Below, in pieces: positions 13,112 to 26,680 of a stretch of 64,000 nucleotides of DNA. The notes below the pieces were generated by a model. The model was not told the DNA's origin and searched no databases. It saw only the letters and a list, made by a program, of their open reading frames with translations. This DNA comes from Geosiphon pyriformis (lineage: Eukaryota > Glomeromycota > Glomeromycetes > Archaeosporales > Geosiphonaceae): positions 314,519 to 378,518 of the forward strand of contig JAAOMT010000502.1 in the NCBI GenBank assembly GCA_016748015.1. The letters are read 5' to 3'. Every line of letters begins with the position of its first letter. Within the stretch, counting starts at the first letter, position 1. The position numbers and the translations under genes are program-made.

Positions 13112-15426
13112 AAATAGGGAGAATCAATTTTTTTACTTTATTTCTGATCTCACGATAATTTTTTAGGCAAAGAACCATTCAGAAAGATTAATATCTTATT
13201 TCAACATAAAATAACGAAACTTTTTCAAATTTTGTTACACATTAACTATTTTAAAGATTGATGGGATATTGGTCAAAAAATAATTTTCAAAGTACTCAAA
13301 TTATCATAAGCGAGTTGAGCGTAGAAACTTTTTTCAAAAAAAGTCATTAATTTAAAATTTTAATCTGTTTAGCCACTTCCTTACACTCAATAATACATGA
13401 GATCTCAGTAGCTTTGTTATAATTTAAAATTTTCAAATTTAATTACGTCATTTAAGAAAAAAGTATACTCGATATTTGTCAAACATTTTAAAATCCAAAA
13501 AAGTAAATTCATCCTAGCCCAACCTTCTTAAACGCTCAATTATTTAACCGTTCTCGGATGAATGAGATTTGGTTCACGCAGTTGAAACTATTTGAGTGTG
13601 ACAAAAAATAATTGGGGCCCAATTACGAATATTTGTTAAAAAATTTTCAAAATGGTATTTTTCCTAAATTGAGTTCATTCTTGTTAATAAAAAGCTTTTG
13701 GTTGAGCATATTTGATATTTGGTTCCCACACTTTTGAAATAATAGTTGTTTTTTAACTGTTTGTTAATCTAAAAATTGATGATAGTCAATAATCAGGAAA
13801 TTTTTTTAAAGCTAACTGAATGAGGTGTTAATCATGTGAGCTAGATTTCTCTATATTTATAAAGGGTAACAATATACAAATTTTGAAATTTTGAAATCAC
13901 ATTTATTTGTAAAAAAAACATCTCTTTTAAAGAAAGTCATTGTTGTCAACATTGATAGAAAAATCCAAAACTGTTTCTGTTCCAATCTATGAAATCTTAA
14001 CCCTTTTTTTTTTACTACCTCTCATTCAATATGAAAAATTCTTAACTTGCAGTTACACGTTTCATACAGATTAGAATATAGAGATTTTAATCTGCAAATA
14101 GTTTATCAAAGTGGTTTTCTTTTTTTTAAGGAGAAACCCTTGTTTGAACTGCAAATTCCTAAACTTTTAACTTTGCTATCTCAGGCTATGCATAATTTTT
14201 AATATCGATCCAATAATATTTCAAATTCTTAAAATTTAAAATTGTGTACTCTATAAGAAATATCTTCGAAACTAAAATTTTTATCGACCCATATATTTAA
14301 AAAAGTTTTATTCTAAAAATTACAAAGATCTTTTTAAAAAACCTAAATATTTGGTAATTTCTTGGTTTTTTGCCTTTTGGATAAACATATTAAAACGTGA
14401 TGAACTAAAATCGGTCTTATAAAAAAATTTGCCTGCATCAAAAGGTTAAATCAAAATTAATTCCGATATACACGTAGTATAAACACAATTTCCTATCGCT
14501 TTAACCTTACAGCAAAATTTTATATGATCTTCTCAAAAGGCAGTTCATTACGTTCTACTAACAGTTTATAAGTTTGATCTTTTATTGTGAAATTTAACTG
14601 GCAGAACTTTTGTATATTTTTAACCCTCGGGGCACATTCATCTACAATTTTCCACGTGAAAAAAACTGAACTGCTGTGCTACATTTACCAGATTTTATGG
14701 AATTTGGCGTGGCCGCAGGCACATAATTGTTATTGTCCCATTAGAATTTAATTTTATATGAAACGGAATTTCATCTTTTCGGGAAAGGATCAATATATGC
14801 ATGCAAATTAAAGTCCTTTTATTATTGATGTATCTGTTCTTGGAAATGAATATTTGCCTAATTTCATTTTCATCACCATAAACATGGTCCAATGATTACA
14901 AACTTAATATATAATGAAACACTATTTATTAATGAATTTTATTTTTCGACCAATGATCAAATTAAATTGAAAAAAGACCCTTAACATCAACAAGTATCTG
15001 GTACAGAATTACTAAAAAGGTAGGAAAACCTTTATTCAAAAGCTCAAAGTCCTAGCATCTGTTTTTAACGGAATTTTTATTAATTGATATCTATATTCCC
15101 ATGCAGGAGAAAAAAAAAGCAACCTAAAAAATGTGTAATAGTGACCTCACAAAAATTTGGTTTCACTAAAAAATATAAATACACTCTGCTTAAACTTTTT
15201 TTTCAACAAAAAAGACAATCCCAGAAAAATATTTTTCTAAATTAATAGTTATTGACTCTTGATACTTTGTCATTCTTTTGCCTTAAATTAGTTGCTCAGA
15301 AAAAAGTTTTATAATTTTTAAAAGTCGACATTTGAAGGCATTTAACTTTTCAAGACTCAACCTTTTAAAAAAAAACTTTAAAGGAAATAGTTAAAAAAAA
15401 AATTCTCCCAGAACCCATTATCTACC
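13112..15426. other. intergenic AT-rich spacer
   Basis: Lies between the Myb-like gene and receptor-like copy C. I see no coding structure, RNA gene or long repeat in it. Confidence 0.5.
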
Positions 15427-16766
15427 ATGCCAACCTACTCACCTCCAATCATCATATATATAATCCTACAATTTATCAGTGTAATTTTTTTGTCAATTTT
15501 AATTTTTTTTATAATCAAATCAAAACAATATTTTGGAAAATGGACTTTATTTCAACTGTGCCTATGTTCTTTTTTTGAAAGCTTCGCTGGCTTACCTTCC
15601 ATACTCATATATGGCGATTCTTTGAAAGAACGCGCATTCGAAACTCCCTTATGCATAATACAAGAGCGAATAGCAGGATTTTTCTATTACCAATTTTTAA
15701 TTTTTCCCGCGGTACTGTCCTTTTATTTGTGGTATGCGTTGGTGAAGAATGATACAGAGATTGAAAATAAGTGTATACGTTATGTTTCGAGTACAATATG
15801 GTTATATGGTGCTGCTTATCATTTTGGCGAGTGGCTTGGTGTTAGAAATGAAAAAAATTGGGGCGTTCAGGCTAATCGCTTGACTTGTGTTACCAATTCT
15901 AGCGGAAAATATTGGATCGCTTGGGTTATACCTGATACTATAATGACTGCTGTTGCCACATTTTTCGCATGTAAGTTGAAATTTAATTTTAATTTTCAAC
16001 CAAATTTCTTTTTGTTTTCGCAAGCGATTGAAAAAAAAAAATTGATTTTTATTTTATTTTATTTAATTTTATTTCAGTTCACTCAGCGATCATCTTATTT
16101 TTGAATTGGCGTAATTTCACAAAAAGACAAAATAGATTTACCGCAATAAAATTAGGCCAATCGCTCAGACTATGCCTCGCTAGCTGCATTTATATTATAG
16201 TTCTATTGGCAGGATTGATACCTAAAGTGGTTCTTAAACTTCAAAATGGTCCAGATCCAGATGTATTAACATCTGCCGATTATTCTGTGGGTGTGTCGTA
16301 AGTAATACATTTATTCTAAACATGAATATAATTAATCCATTAAAAATGCCTGAAGAAAACTCAAATCGAAATTTATTCTTGCAATCTCAATTTTTTTTAC
16401 AGAGGTATCCTATTATTTATGGTATTTGGTACGACACATTCCGCTGCCATCTTTCTTCCATGCTGCTATTACGCACCTCATAGAAAAGCTAGCATATCAA
16501 CGAACGCGGGATCGTTTCATCAACTTGAAGAAAATTCTAAAGACACTGTACACTCTAAAGGGGTGTTGCCAAAATATGATTTAATTTTTATAAAACAAGA
16601 GAATCAATCACGTCCAAAGGTGCTAACGATTATCAGTGAGGTTTTGGAAGAGGATGAAATGTCGGAAAAAAAAAATAGTAATTCATATGCTTATAGGACT
16701 GAAAGTACAATCCAAACGTTAATATCTTCTGGAAGAGATTCCTTTGAGATTGTTGAAATTTTGTGA
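15427..16766 (+). CDS. seven-transmembrane receptor-like protein, copy C
   Basis: The only plus-strand member of the four-gene set. Exons 15427-15970, 16078-16297 and 16403-16766 give 375 residues; donors are GTAAGT at both introns and acceptors TTTCAG and TTACAG. Exon 1 is 544 bases and exon 2 is 220 bases, as in copy A. Five membrane spans lie in exon 1, span six in exon 2 (motif AIKLGQSLRL precedes it) and span seven in exon 3 (FGTTHSAAIFLPCCYYAP). The Cys of ETPLCIIQ and of NRLTC form the likely extracellular disulphide. The tail is Ser/Lys/Glu-rich and unlike those of the paralogues, suggesting divergent signalling or turnover. Without splicing, exon 1 would run on into a hydrophobic intron-encoded stretch ending at 16104, which is a splicing artefact. 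Confidence 0.82.
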
Positions 16767-18523
16767 AATATTAGAATAATTTTGATGGTGTATGTAAAAA
16801 TCAAAACTGATTAAAGAAAAACTGGTCAAAATAAATTTGCTTAAAAGACAAAAAAAATGACTAAAAAAGTTTATATATAACAAAATTCGATTAATTAGAT
16901 TTGCATATTAAATAATAAACCTTATTACTTTAGACAAGATTTTTATTTTCGGGTAAAATAAATTAACCAACTTTCTAATGGTTAAGGTTATTTGAAAATT
17001 TTTGCTTGATTTGTTTTACCATTTATAATTGAGAAATCCTGAAAAAGATATTCGAATGTAAAAACTTGTTTATCGGCTATCGGAGGAAGGGTTGTGATGA
17101 TTGTCAAGGTTGGACGAAACGATTTAACGGAAATAGATTTAATAATATAATTTAACGGTTTTTAAAAGTAAAATCTTTAAATAATTTTTTTAAAATCAAA
17201 TTATAGTGAGGAGAAAAATATTTTTTTTAAAATAAATGTTAAAGTAAAATTTTATTAATTTATTACAATTTTCAAAACCTTTATAGTTTATTTTATTTAG
17301 TTTATTTTTATTTTAATCTTAATTTTAATTTCAATTTTTATTTTTATTTTAAATAACAAAAAAAGCCATTTCTTGATCTTTTTAAAGTATTCGGTAAAAG
17401 TTTGAATCAAATCAATCCCAACAAATTATATTTAAAATTTAGTAAACAAAAATAAAAGAACTCTTTTTTACTGTAATGAAATTTATTAATAAAACGTCCT
17501 TCTTAATTACTTTTATTTGTTACAATAAAAACGGGGTTTATTGACTACCTTGGAAAAGATTTGATAAGAATTAAATTTGAAATAAATTTTTAATCCATTA
17601 TAATTCCCATTTAATCCAAAAAAGCTAAATAGTATAAACATTTTTATTGGATTTCATATAATCACAAACTTAAGAATTTAAATATATTCTCCCAAATGAA
17701 ATGAAAATGAAAATGATATTATCATGTTACATTAAAAATTTGAATTTCAGATTTTTTTGTTTTACTAATGAGGATATTTGAAACAAGTCTAGAACATGAA
17801 TATATATATCATTTCATACTCAAAAAAAAAGATTTTCTATTTTCAATTGGAATTTTCTGTACTTGTTTTATCCAATTTTGGAGTCGAAAGAATTTCTGAA
17901 TTATTCAAAAAATGAGAAAATAAGATTTTGTTTTCCAGAAAGATTTTCAACCAAATTATAATAACTATTTTTGAAATTCAGAAATTAAAAGTTTAAAAAA
18001 TGACTTTTTTTAGTTGAAGAAATGACTTATTTGAAATGAAAAGAGTTCAAGAATAACTTTTTTTGAAATTTGGGGGGGGGAATTTTTTTTTCTTTGAATT
18101 AATTAAGAAAATTTTTATCATCCTGAAAAAATGTTTCATGTTCAAAGAAAACATAATCAGCGGTAAAAACTTTTGAAATGACAATCATCTCAAAATTTAT
18201 AATCTAGTCACATATGAATTTAAAATAATTTTTTGGCAAAAAAATTTTTTGAATTGAGAAAAATACATTAATTTTAACTTTTAAATTAATTTCTTTTAAA
18301 TTGATTTCTTTTAAAACTTTCATTGAATTTTATGTGTGTCCATCAAATTTTCTTAAATTAAGAACCTCAGGATTATTAAATCTCGTATTAAATTTAAGTA
18401 TCTCAGTCTGTTGGCACAGCCAACCTTATATACTTATCAAATTATTTCTGTTTCAAAAAATATACATTAAAAAAATAAATTACAAATTATTACTATTCTA
18501 TTTATTCTAGCTTGATGTTTTAA
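16767..18523. other. spacer between convergent receptor-like copies C and D
   Basis: The two genes point towards each other, so this stretch holds both 3' ends. It is AT-rich with homopolymer runs, including a G run near 18074 that is unusual for this window. No gene is supported. Confidence 0.5.
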
Positions 18524-19823
18524 TCAACCATTATCCAAAATATTAATGGAGTAGTCAATTTGAGTGTCCAAACTAAGTTTACTATTCAATCCTGTTTCAC
18601 TCCCTTCTGATACCGAGTTAAAACCTTGTAGCGTCATCATATCACTATAAAATGTTTCAATTCCGATTTCTTTTTCGTTCATTTCAGGAATAAACAATGG
18701 TTTCATTGGTTCAATCATTCCTGATGCCTTTTCTAAATCTAATCGATTGTTAATTACTGTTTCGATCAAGAGTAAATTGTTTTGAGGTAATTTCGGGTTT
18801 GGCTGTGAGTAATAACAGCATGGTAAGAATAGGGCAACAGATCGTGTGGTACCGAATACCAGGAAAAGGAATATACCACTAAATTAAAAAATCAGATATT
18901 ATCAAATTTTTTGTTAATGTAAATTTTGAAAAATAAAGTTTTAAATTTGAATTCAAAGAACTTACGAGAAACTGTGAGAATATTGAGAAGGGGTCAAAAT
19001 TTCTTCCTTTGATGGTATTTCTTCAATCTTTTGTATCAAAGGTGGAACCAATGACGCGTATATCAGAATGATGTATAATATACTACAAACCTGAAGTCTT
19101 AGAGCATGACCTAATTGAATAGCTGTTCGTCGATTTTGATTTCGCCGAAATACACGCCATTGAGTGAATAAAAGGATGCTGGAATGACCTATGACAAAGA
19201 AAAAGATTAATGTTGAATTTATTTATTTATTTATTTATTTATTTTAAAAAAATGGGGATTTCAATTATTTTTAACTTACAAGTTAAAGCAGATCCAACAG
19301 CAGCCACAAAGATACTAGGTATCAAAAATGCTAACCAATCTCTTTCTTTATTTGATGATTGACAATATAAGTGATTCACCGCCACATCCCAATGCTCACT
19401 TCTACTTGCTAAAGTCCATCTATACGCACAACTTATTAAAGAAGTCATCCATATTCCAAAAGAAATGTATTTACCTACTATTTGTTCAATATTTATATCA
19501 TTTCTTACAGTTGCCCACCATAAATAGAACGAAAGCGAGCAGGGAAATAATAGAAGTGGGTAATAGAAGAATTGCATGAATTTCTGTTGAATTATACATA
19601 TTGGGGTTTGGAAAGCTTTTGAACGAAGGTCATCACCATAAATTAATAGAGCTGGAAGACCTCCCAAATGTGTGAAAAATGCACAAATGCAAAGTTGAAG
19701 GAGTGTCCATTTCACAAAGTAAAGTTTTGATTTTATGAATAGAAAGAAAATTACGATTAACAAAAGAATACTAACAAGATTTAAGCAAATGTATATTAGT
19801 TGTGGTGCTGAGTATAATACCAT
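18524..19823 (-). CDS. seven-transmembrane receptor-like protein, copy D
   Basis: Minus-strand exons 19823-19280, 19188-18966 and 18878-18524 encode 373 residues. Exon 1 is again 544 bases; exon 2 is one codon longer than in the other three copies. Phases are 1 and 2. The first intron contains a TTTA tract. The family signatures are present: KWTLLQLC at the start of span two, GGLPALLIYGDDLR, TPICIIQQKF at span three, a Cys in NHLYC, and FLPCCYY after span seven. The tail of roughly 100 residues is acidic. The start codon sits just downstream (in the gene's direction) of an unusual CAA-repeat leader. Copy D is a receptor-like membrane protein by topology; the ligand is unknown. Confidence 0.8.
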
Positions 19824-19835
19824 TTTCGATATGTT

Positions 19836-19837
<2 letters not shown>

Positions 19838-19873
<36 letters not shown>
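19838..19873 (-). repeat. CAA-repeat tract directly upstream of receptor-like copy D
   Basis: On the plus strand this is a TTG/TGT repeat; read in the direction of the gene it is about twelve CAA units ending some 15 bases before the ATG at 19823. Further upstream the same G-free C/A/T composition continues to about 19930. If transcribed it would be a long unstructured 5' leader. Confidence 0.75.
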
Positions 19874-19874
<1 letters not shown>

Positions 19875-19879
19875 TGTTG

Positions 19880-22080
19880 TTATCGTTATTGTTATTATTA
19901 TTGTTTTTGTTTTTGTTTTTGTTATTATTGAATCTACATTTAAATTTATAATTTTAAAGTTTAAATCATTTCTTTCAACTAATAATATTGTTCAAAGGTC
20001 CTTTTGTCAATTCCACTTTTTTAATTCTCCCCTAGCAATCCTCAAAAGCTAAATGTAGTTGTGAAATTTCTGACTTTAATAAAATATAGTTCTTTTTTCA
20101 CTTTTTCAAAAAGACATCAAAAATTGTAACTGTCGACTTTTCCTATATTTATATTAATCATAATCTTTAGCCTTATCATTTAATTTCATTTTATTATTGG
20201 TCATATGGATTATTAATAACACGATTTAAATTTTAATGATAAATGTCCGATAGATTTGTTTCACAAATACATTTATATGCATTTATCTACTACTATCTTT
20301 TAACATATCTTTTAAATGGGGGTTTAAAAGTTAAAATACATTCCCTTTTCCCTTTACCTTCTCCTTTCTCTTTTAATTTAGATAGATACGACAAATTTTC
20401 TTTTTAGGAAATTTTTAATTTTATGTAATGTTATAACCGTGTACATGTACTAAAATAGTAATTTTTAAAATAATAAAATTTTCAAAAACAGATATTCTAA
20501 TAATAATATTAATAATAATAATATGAATTTCGGGATCACTTTATTCCTTTATTTACAAAATTTATCTTTTTATTTTACATCTATATTTGTGATAGAAAAT
20601 TATCAATTTGGATAGTCTCAAAAAAATTCGGTTCTTGTCGCGGTTAATGTGCAAATATGTGTGAAATTATAATAGTCGTGCTTGGAATTAATTTCAAGAC
20701 CATAGCCCCTTATCAAGATTTATTATAGAAAGTTCAGTAAAGGGATAACAAGAATCATTGAATTTCTTGAATGAAACAGGCTTGATAAATGAAATTTTTG
20801 CCCCCTTTGAATCGGAAAACTTTTAGCGTTAAGTCAATTTGTATTTAACATAGAAATTTAAATTGCGGGTATAAAAAATGGTTTGTCGCCGTTCCAAGCT
20901 GACTTGCCACAATTCTGCTTTTATTGAATTTATAATTCAAAGGAGGTGAATTTTTCCACATGGTTTTTGATAGTGAAAATAGGTCTAAAATAGGATTATC
21001 TATAATTTATCTACTGTATATCTAAATTCTCATCTCGTTTCTGTCATGAGTTCACCAACATTATCCAAAAAGATTAAGAAATTGGTATGATCATATCGTC
21101 AGACATTTTTTAATTATTATTATTATTATTATTATTATTATCAAAAGTCTCACAAAGTATTGTTACACTTCGGGAGTGGTTAACCTAATTGAGAAATATT
21201 TAGAGTAATTTTAATTTGTTCATCTTGTTACACCACATACTGCTCTTCAATAAAGAACACGTTTTTACGATTTTCACAAAGACATCCCCTGAGTACCTTA
21301 GATCTATTTAATTTAAACCGTCTTGTGTGTCTTTGAATAGCGAACCTAATATAAGTAAACAAAGACTTTGATATTAAATGATTCGAAATGATCAAAAGTT
21401 ATTTGTTATTTTTAATGTTAGTTTTAGCCACATTTCCAAAATGGGAAAGATTCGAATTTTTGAAAATCAAAAAAGAATTAAAGAATTGCTGCGTGTAATA
21501 ATATTCAATCATAAAAAAAATTCTCGGAGATATGAATTCCATATAATATGATCTAATTTTAAAACCCAAAAAAAGTTTTATGAAAATGTTATGGCCTGAA
21601 TTACAAATTTCCCCCGATTGAGATTTGGAATATGTGGTTTCGTGCCCCAAAACAAAATATCAATTATTCTACTAGCATTCTAAACCTAATTTAGGTCAAT
21701 TTTGATTTGAGACAATTGTTTTACCAAATAGAAAATTTTTTTCATTTTAATTTTTTCTCTGTAAATTTTTTAAAGTGTATTATTCTCATCAACAAAACTT
21801 GAATTTAATCAAACTTTCTCTATTGATAAAAAATAATTATTTCATTTTATTTTATTTATTCATTAAATGGTTGAAAAATTTATAAATTTATCCATTTATG
21901 AATTTACCATTGCTCAATCAATTAAAACCACCTAAATTAACTTATATTTAATTTTCAATGAAATCTTAAAGAAACATACAATTATTAATATTTTAATATG
22001 ACATACTAGGATCAAATCTTGTTTGTGCAAGAAAATCTTTAAGTTTTAGGTTGGTAAATATCTTGGACAAGAAATTAATT
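19880..22080. other. 5' flank of copy D and intergenic DNA
   Basis: Contains an ATT microsatellite at about 21113-21141 and AT-rich sequence with no supportable gene. Short open stretches, for example near 21400-21650, are low complexity. Confidence 0.5.
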
Positions 22081-22945
22081 GAATTAATAACGGTTAATAT
22101 AGATAGAATACAATACAATAATATATAATATTTTATTTTTTGAAATTAAATATAAATATATAACCCCAAAAATGGTTTTCCCTAGCTATTTATGATGTGT
22201 CTACAATCTTTCAAATTTTGCTTAATGATAGCCAAATTATAAATGCTAAAACTTAATATGTTACGATAACTAAAAAATTTTTAAAAAAAGTCATCTATTG
22301 ATTTATCTTATTTGTATTTTTTTAATGGGTCTAGATCTATAAAAATACAAAATCTAGATTCATTTATGTCCGTCTTTTCTAAAATATATCCCGTCTCAAT
22401 ATAACAATACCTGCTTCAATGGTACGTTTTTGACAAACTTGTAATTTCAAATGCCTGGCTTTAAAAAGTATTTACATCTAATTCTTTCGATCATATTTTT
22501 ATATACAATCCATAAATTTTTGCCTTTATTGAATATATGATATATGAATGGATTCTATATTTGTAACAATAACAAAACAAAAATAATAGTGTCAAACATT
22601 ATACAATACAACAATATCTTGAAAAAATTAATTAAATGATGAATAATTTTTTTTTAATCGATATATTATTTAAATAATACATTTATGAATTTCTTTTTTT
22701 ATTTTTTAAACAAATATATTTAATCAATTTATTAATTATAAATTCTTTATTCTTACCAAATTTTTCATTATTAAGTAAAATTTTGTTTTTGAATTTAAAC
22801 AGTTTGAATAATATATATATATATATATATATCAACTTTTTATTGAATTAATTAATTTTTAGAAATAAATTTATCAAATTTATTTATTTTTTTAAAATGA
22901 ATATTACGAATAAATATATTCTAATTTGATTTAAAAAATCTTGAC

Positions 22946-23008
<63 letters not shown>

Positions 23009-26000
23009 TATTATTATTTTTATTTTTATTAAAGATTGGTTGGAAATAATTAATGCTTATTATATATTGTTTTTATTAAAAAACCAAATTAAAAAATTGA
23101 AATTTGAAAATTTTTAAAACTATTGTCATAAGTTGTTTTAAAATAATAAAAGATTAAATTAATCTAGTTACAAAAAACGAGCAAATTAAGTATTTTTAAA
23201 TATTTTTTGAATTGAGAATATTTATTATTATTTATTTATTTTTTATTTATTTCATAATTTTCAAAAATTTTGAATTTGATTGTTAACATACTTGTTAAAC
23301 TGATTTTAATTGGATTGTTAATTCTATTTGACCAATATTTAAAATATATTTATTTATTTATTTATATTTAATAAATGTAGTTCAATCACTATCTAATACA
23401 ATACAACATTAAATTATTCTAAATTAAATATGATTTTTATTTTTTCTATTTGTTACCAGTTACTTAAACTAATCAAGACAATATTACATAATTATCTCAA
23501 TAAAAACATTATTATTCAAATCAAAAAAAAAACAAAAAGATTTCAACCCAAAATACACACTATGATCTTTTATAATACCAAATAATTTTACCACACTCTT
23601 AAATAAAACAGCATAAAGACCACCAATAAAATAAATACAAAGTTATTCATATACAAAATACTATTTTTTTTTTTATTGTTTACATAAAATTAAGCAACCA
23701 AATACACTTTTTATGATAAATTACAATTTCATAAATAAATTTGACCAACTTTGTTATTGTATTTTTTATATTATCTAAAATTAACAAAGTTTTTATTAAT
23801 TCAATTTTTAAACACAATGTTTTTACTTATTACTATATATAAATTATAATTAATAATACTTAAAAACAAAAATTAAAACACAAAAAAAGTATTCAAATTA
23901 GTACTAATTAAAAATATTATGGCAAAAAGTATTTGTTCAATAATATATAATAAGTAATTAAACTTATATAATAAATAAAACTATAATTTAAAAATTCTAT
24001 TTTTTCATATTAAATAAACAATATACTAAGATAACTAATATTATAAAGCTGTTTATAAACTATTTTTAACAATCTTTTATATAATGTTTTATTATATAAG
24101 TATATAAATTGGTTATAGTTTTGTTAATATATTTAAAAAACATAAAAAAATTAAAATATTAAACCAAAACAGTATAATATCAATTAATATTACAAATAAA
24201 AAATGAATTAATAGCTTTAATTCCAAATTTAGCATTTTACTAAGCTTTTTTATTTGTATTATTATAATTAAAACTTTTATTTTTTAGTTTTTATTTATTA
24301 TTTAATTATAATTAATTACATATTTTAACAATTAATATTATTTAAAATTAGTTATTGATATAATTAATTAATGATTTAATTATTAATTTAATTATTAATC
24401 AAATTATTATTTTTATTGCTATTTATTAATATATTATATCCAATTATAATAGTATTAAATATATTTAACTAAAATTTTTTTGTTAAAATAATATTATAAA
24501 CATAATTTTTTTTTATTTAATAATAATTACAAAATTAAATTTAATTTAGTCTTATAAGTATTTAATAATAATTAATTATTTAAAAAAACAATAATATTAC
24601 TTAAAGCTAATATATATCTAAAAACCAAAATTATAATTTATATTTAGCCAGTATAAAAGACAACAAACTATAAATTTTTATTTTTATTTTCAATTTTAAG
24701 TTAAAAAATAAATAATTATACTACTTATTATATTAATAAATATTAAGATTTTATTTAATCCAGTTTTTTTAAACCAGATTAAAAAACTCTAAAACTATAA
24801 GTATTAAACATAGAAATGTTAAATACAAATATTTATCTAAAAATTATTAAATATATAAAGTTTTAATTTAACAAAAAATTATAACAGATTTTAGAACATC
24901 TAATTTAAAACTTGTAAATTTAATAATTTTGGTTTAAAAAACTGTTCAAAAATACTTATAATATTTACTAAAACACTTTTTTTTTAATTTAGATTTACTA
25001 AAAAGATTATTATCTATATAAAAAGAGATAATACAAAGTTTTATTTAAAAGTTTTTAAACAAATTCACTTTATTTTTCAACCTTATTTTAATTAAACAAT
25101 TTTATTTCTTATAAATATTCTTAAATACAAAATTAAATTAAATTCTATAACCAATAATAAATTATAATATAATTAAAACTAAATATTAATTACAATTTTT
25201 TTAAAACCAAATTAGTAAAAAATCAGATATTTAAATATGTTTTTTTTAAATTAAATATAAATAGATTTTTAATAAATAAAAAAATGCTAAAATATTTGTA
25301 TATTTCTTTTTTTTTAACAACAAAAATTAATTTGCCAATTGGTAAAAATAGTTATAGTTTTATTATTATTAATAAAAATATTATTAATCTTAAAAAATTT
25401 ATTAACAATATTCAAAATATTTTTAATTTAATTGTGTTATTAATAAATATATTAGCTATTAAATAAAAATTAAACTAGTTTTAACTTTAATCTTGCCAGT
25501 TTTGACAATAAACTTAGTATTAATTCTGTATTTATACAAACTTTTATGCTTTTTACTTTATGTAAAAAAGAATTATAAAAGATTTTTCAAAATAATAAAA
25601 AAAACTTTTATCTTAATTTAACTTATTATATACTTAATAATTTTATTTATTTTGCTATTGTAAATATAATTAAAAAACTTTATAAAATATGTAAATCATC
25701 TTTTAAGTTTTTAAACTTAAAACAAACTTATTACAATACTTTTAAAGTTTATTTAAAATATGAAACAAATTAACAGTTTTATTATTAAATAGATTCTCAA
25801 TTATATTTAATAATTTATTACTAATTATTTTTTTTATAACTTTAAAAAACATTTAATTATTAACATAATTTAGTAAAATATATTAATAATATCATAAATT
25901 AAAAACTATATCTAATATTGTGTTTGATTTTTTAAGATTGTTGTTTATTAAAACACTTTTATTAACAGCCAATATTATAGTCTTATTTAAACTGAATTTT

Positions 26001-26680
26001 AATGTAAATATTAATTTAATAATTTTTTAAAAACTATTTATTAATGAAAATAATTTTTTAATCATTTCCATTTTTTCTATAGAATATTTTTTTAATAGCT
26101 GAAAAATTGATATTTAATGCATAAAATTTATTAATGGCAACTTTAAATTTTTTCTTAACCATAAAAACAGAGCAACCAGATTTTAAAGCTATAAAAAGAA
26201 TACATAAAAGAGATGTCTTTTTGTTTTTAGTATTAAAACTAATTATGTTAAGTAGAAATGCCATCAAATTTACCAGTATTTACACTTTTCACTTTTGGAG
26301 TGTTTATTTAAGAGTTTAAAAAAGCTTTACTTTTATTACCTGTTTCAAATCTATTGTAAATTACTACAGATCTTCTTATTCATATTTAGTATCTGTTTTT
26401 ATGTCTTTATTTCTGTTATTAACAGCCAAACCATCATTCAAAAAAAATTTACTTAAAAAAATCATCTTATTACCAAAATTCTTGATATTTTTATTTATAT
26501 TTTTTGACTTCTACATAAACCACCACCAACAGAACCATAAATGACTCCTCTTATTGACTTTTTCTTAATTATGTTATTACTAGTAATAACCACTAGCTTT
26601 AGAACAAAGGAATTCATATTTTGTAAAATATTGAAAGACAAAGCAGGAAAAAATAAAGAATTCTTTTCATAAAACTATTT
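22081..26680. other. exceptionally AT-rich, gene-free block
   Basis: AT content rises further than in the rest of the window: by counting, 60-base lines near 24361 and 24421 have only four or five G+C bases. There are TA tracts (about 22811-22832), a long TTA microsatellite, and many short A/T-only words. The longest open stretches (for example 25284-25466 plus, and overlapping ones on both strands at 26058-26319) use almost only Ile/Asn/Lys/Phe/Leu codons and are not convincing. Slightly less extreme sequence at 26400-26680 could be the edge of an old insertion. It may be heavily mutated transposon DNA, but I can name no element. Confidence 0.5.
22948..23020. repeat. TTA trinucleotide microsatellite
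   Basis: About twenty near-perfect TTA units, the longest trinucleotide array in the window. Confidence 0.85.

Noticed and set aside
12673-13178. Two minus-strand ORFs across the Myb-like gene
   Set aside because: They are antisense to the clear Myb repeat and have no recognisable domain.
4199-19823. Assignment of the receptor-like cluster as Ste3 pheromone receptors because an HMG mating-type-like gene is in the window
   Set aside because: The HMG gene is 35 kb away and belongs to a hugely expanded family; span-three and loop cysteines fit other receptor classes better.
19735-20052. 105-codon plus-strand ORF with a run of Cys then Val/Ile
   Set aside because: It is the TGT reading of the CAA/TTG microsatellite upstream of copy D and overlaps that gene's first exon antisense.
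25284-25466. 60-codon ORF in the AT-rich block
   Set aside because: Its residues are nearly all Ile, Asn, Lys, Leu and Phe, as expected by chance at this composition.
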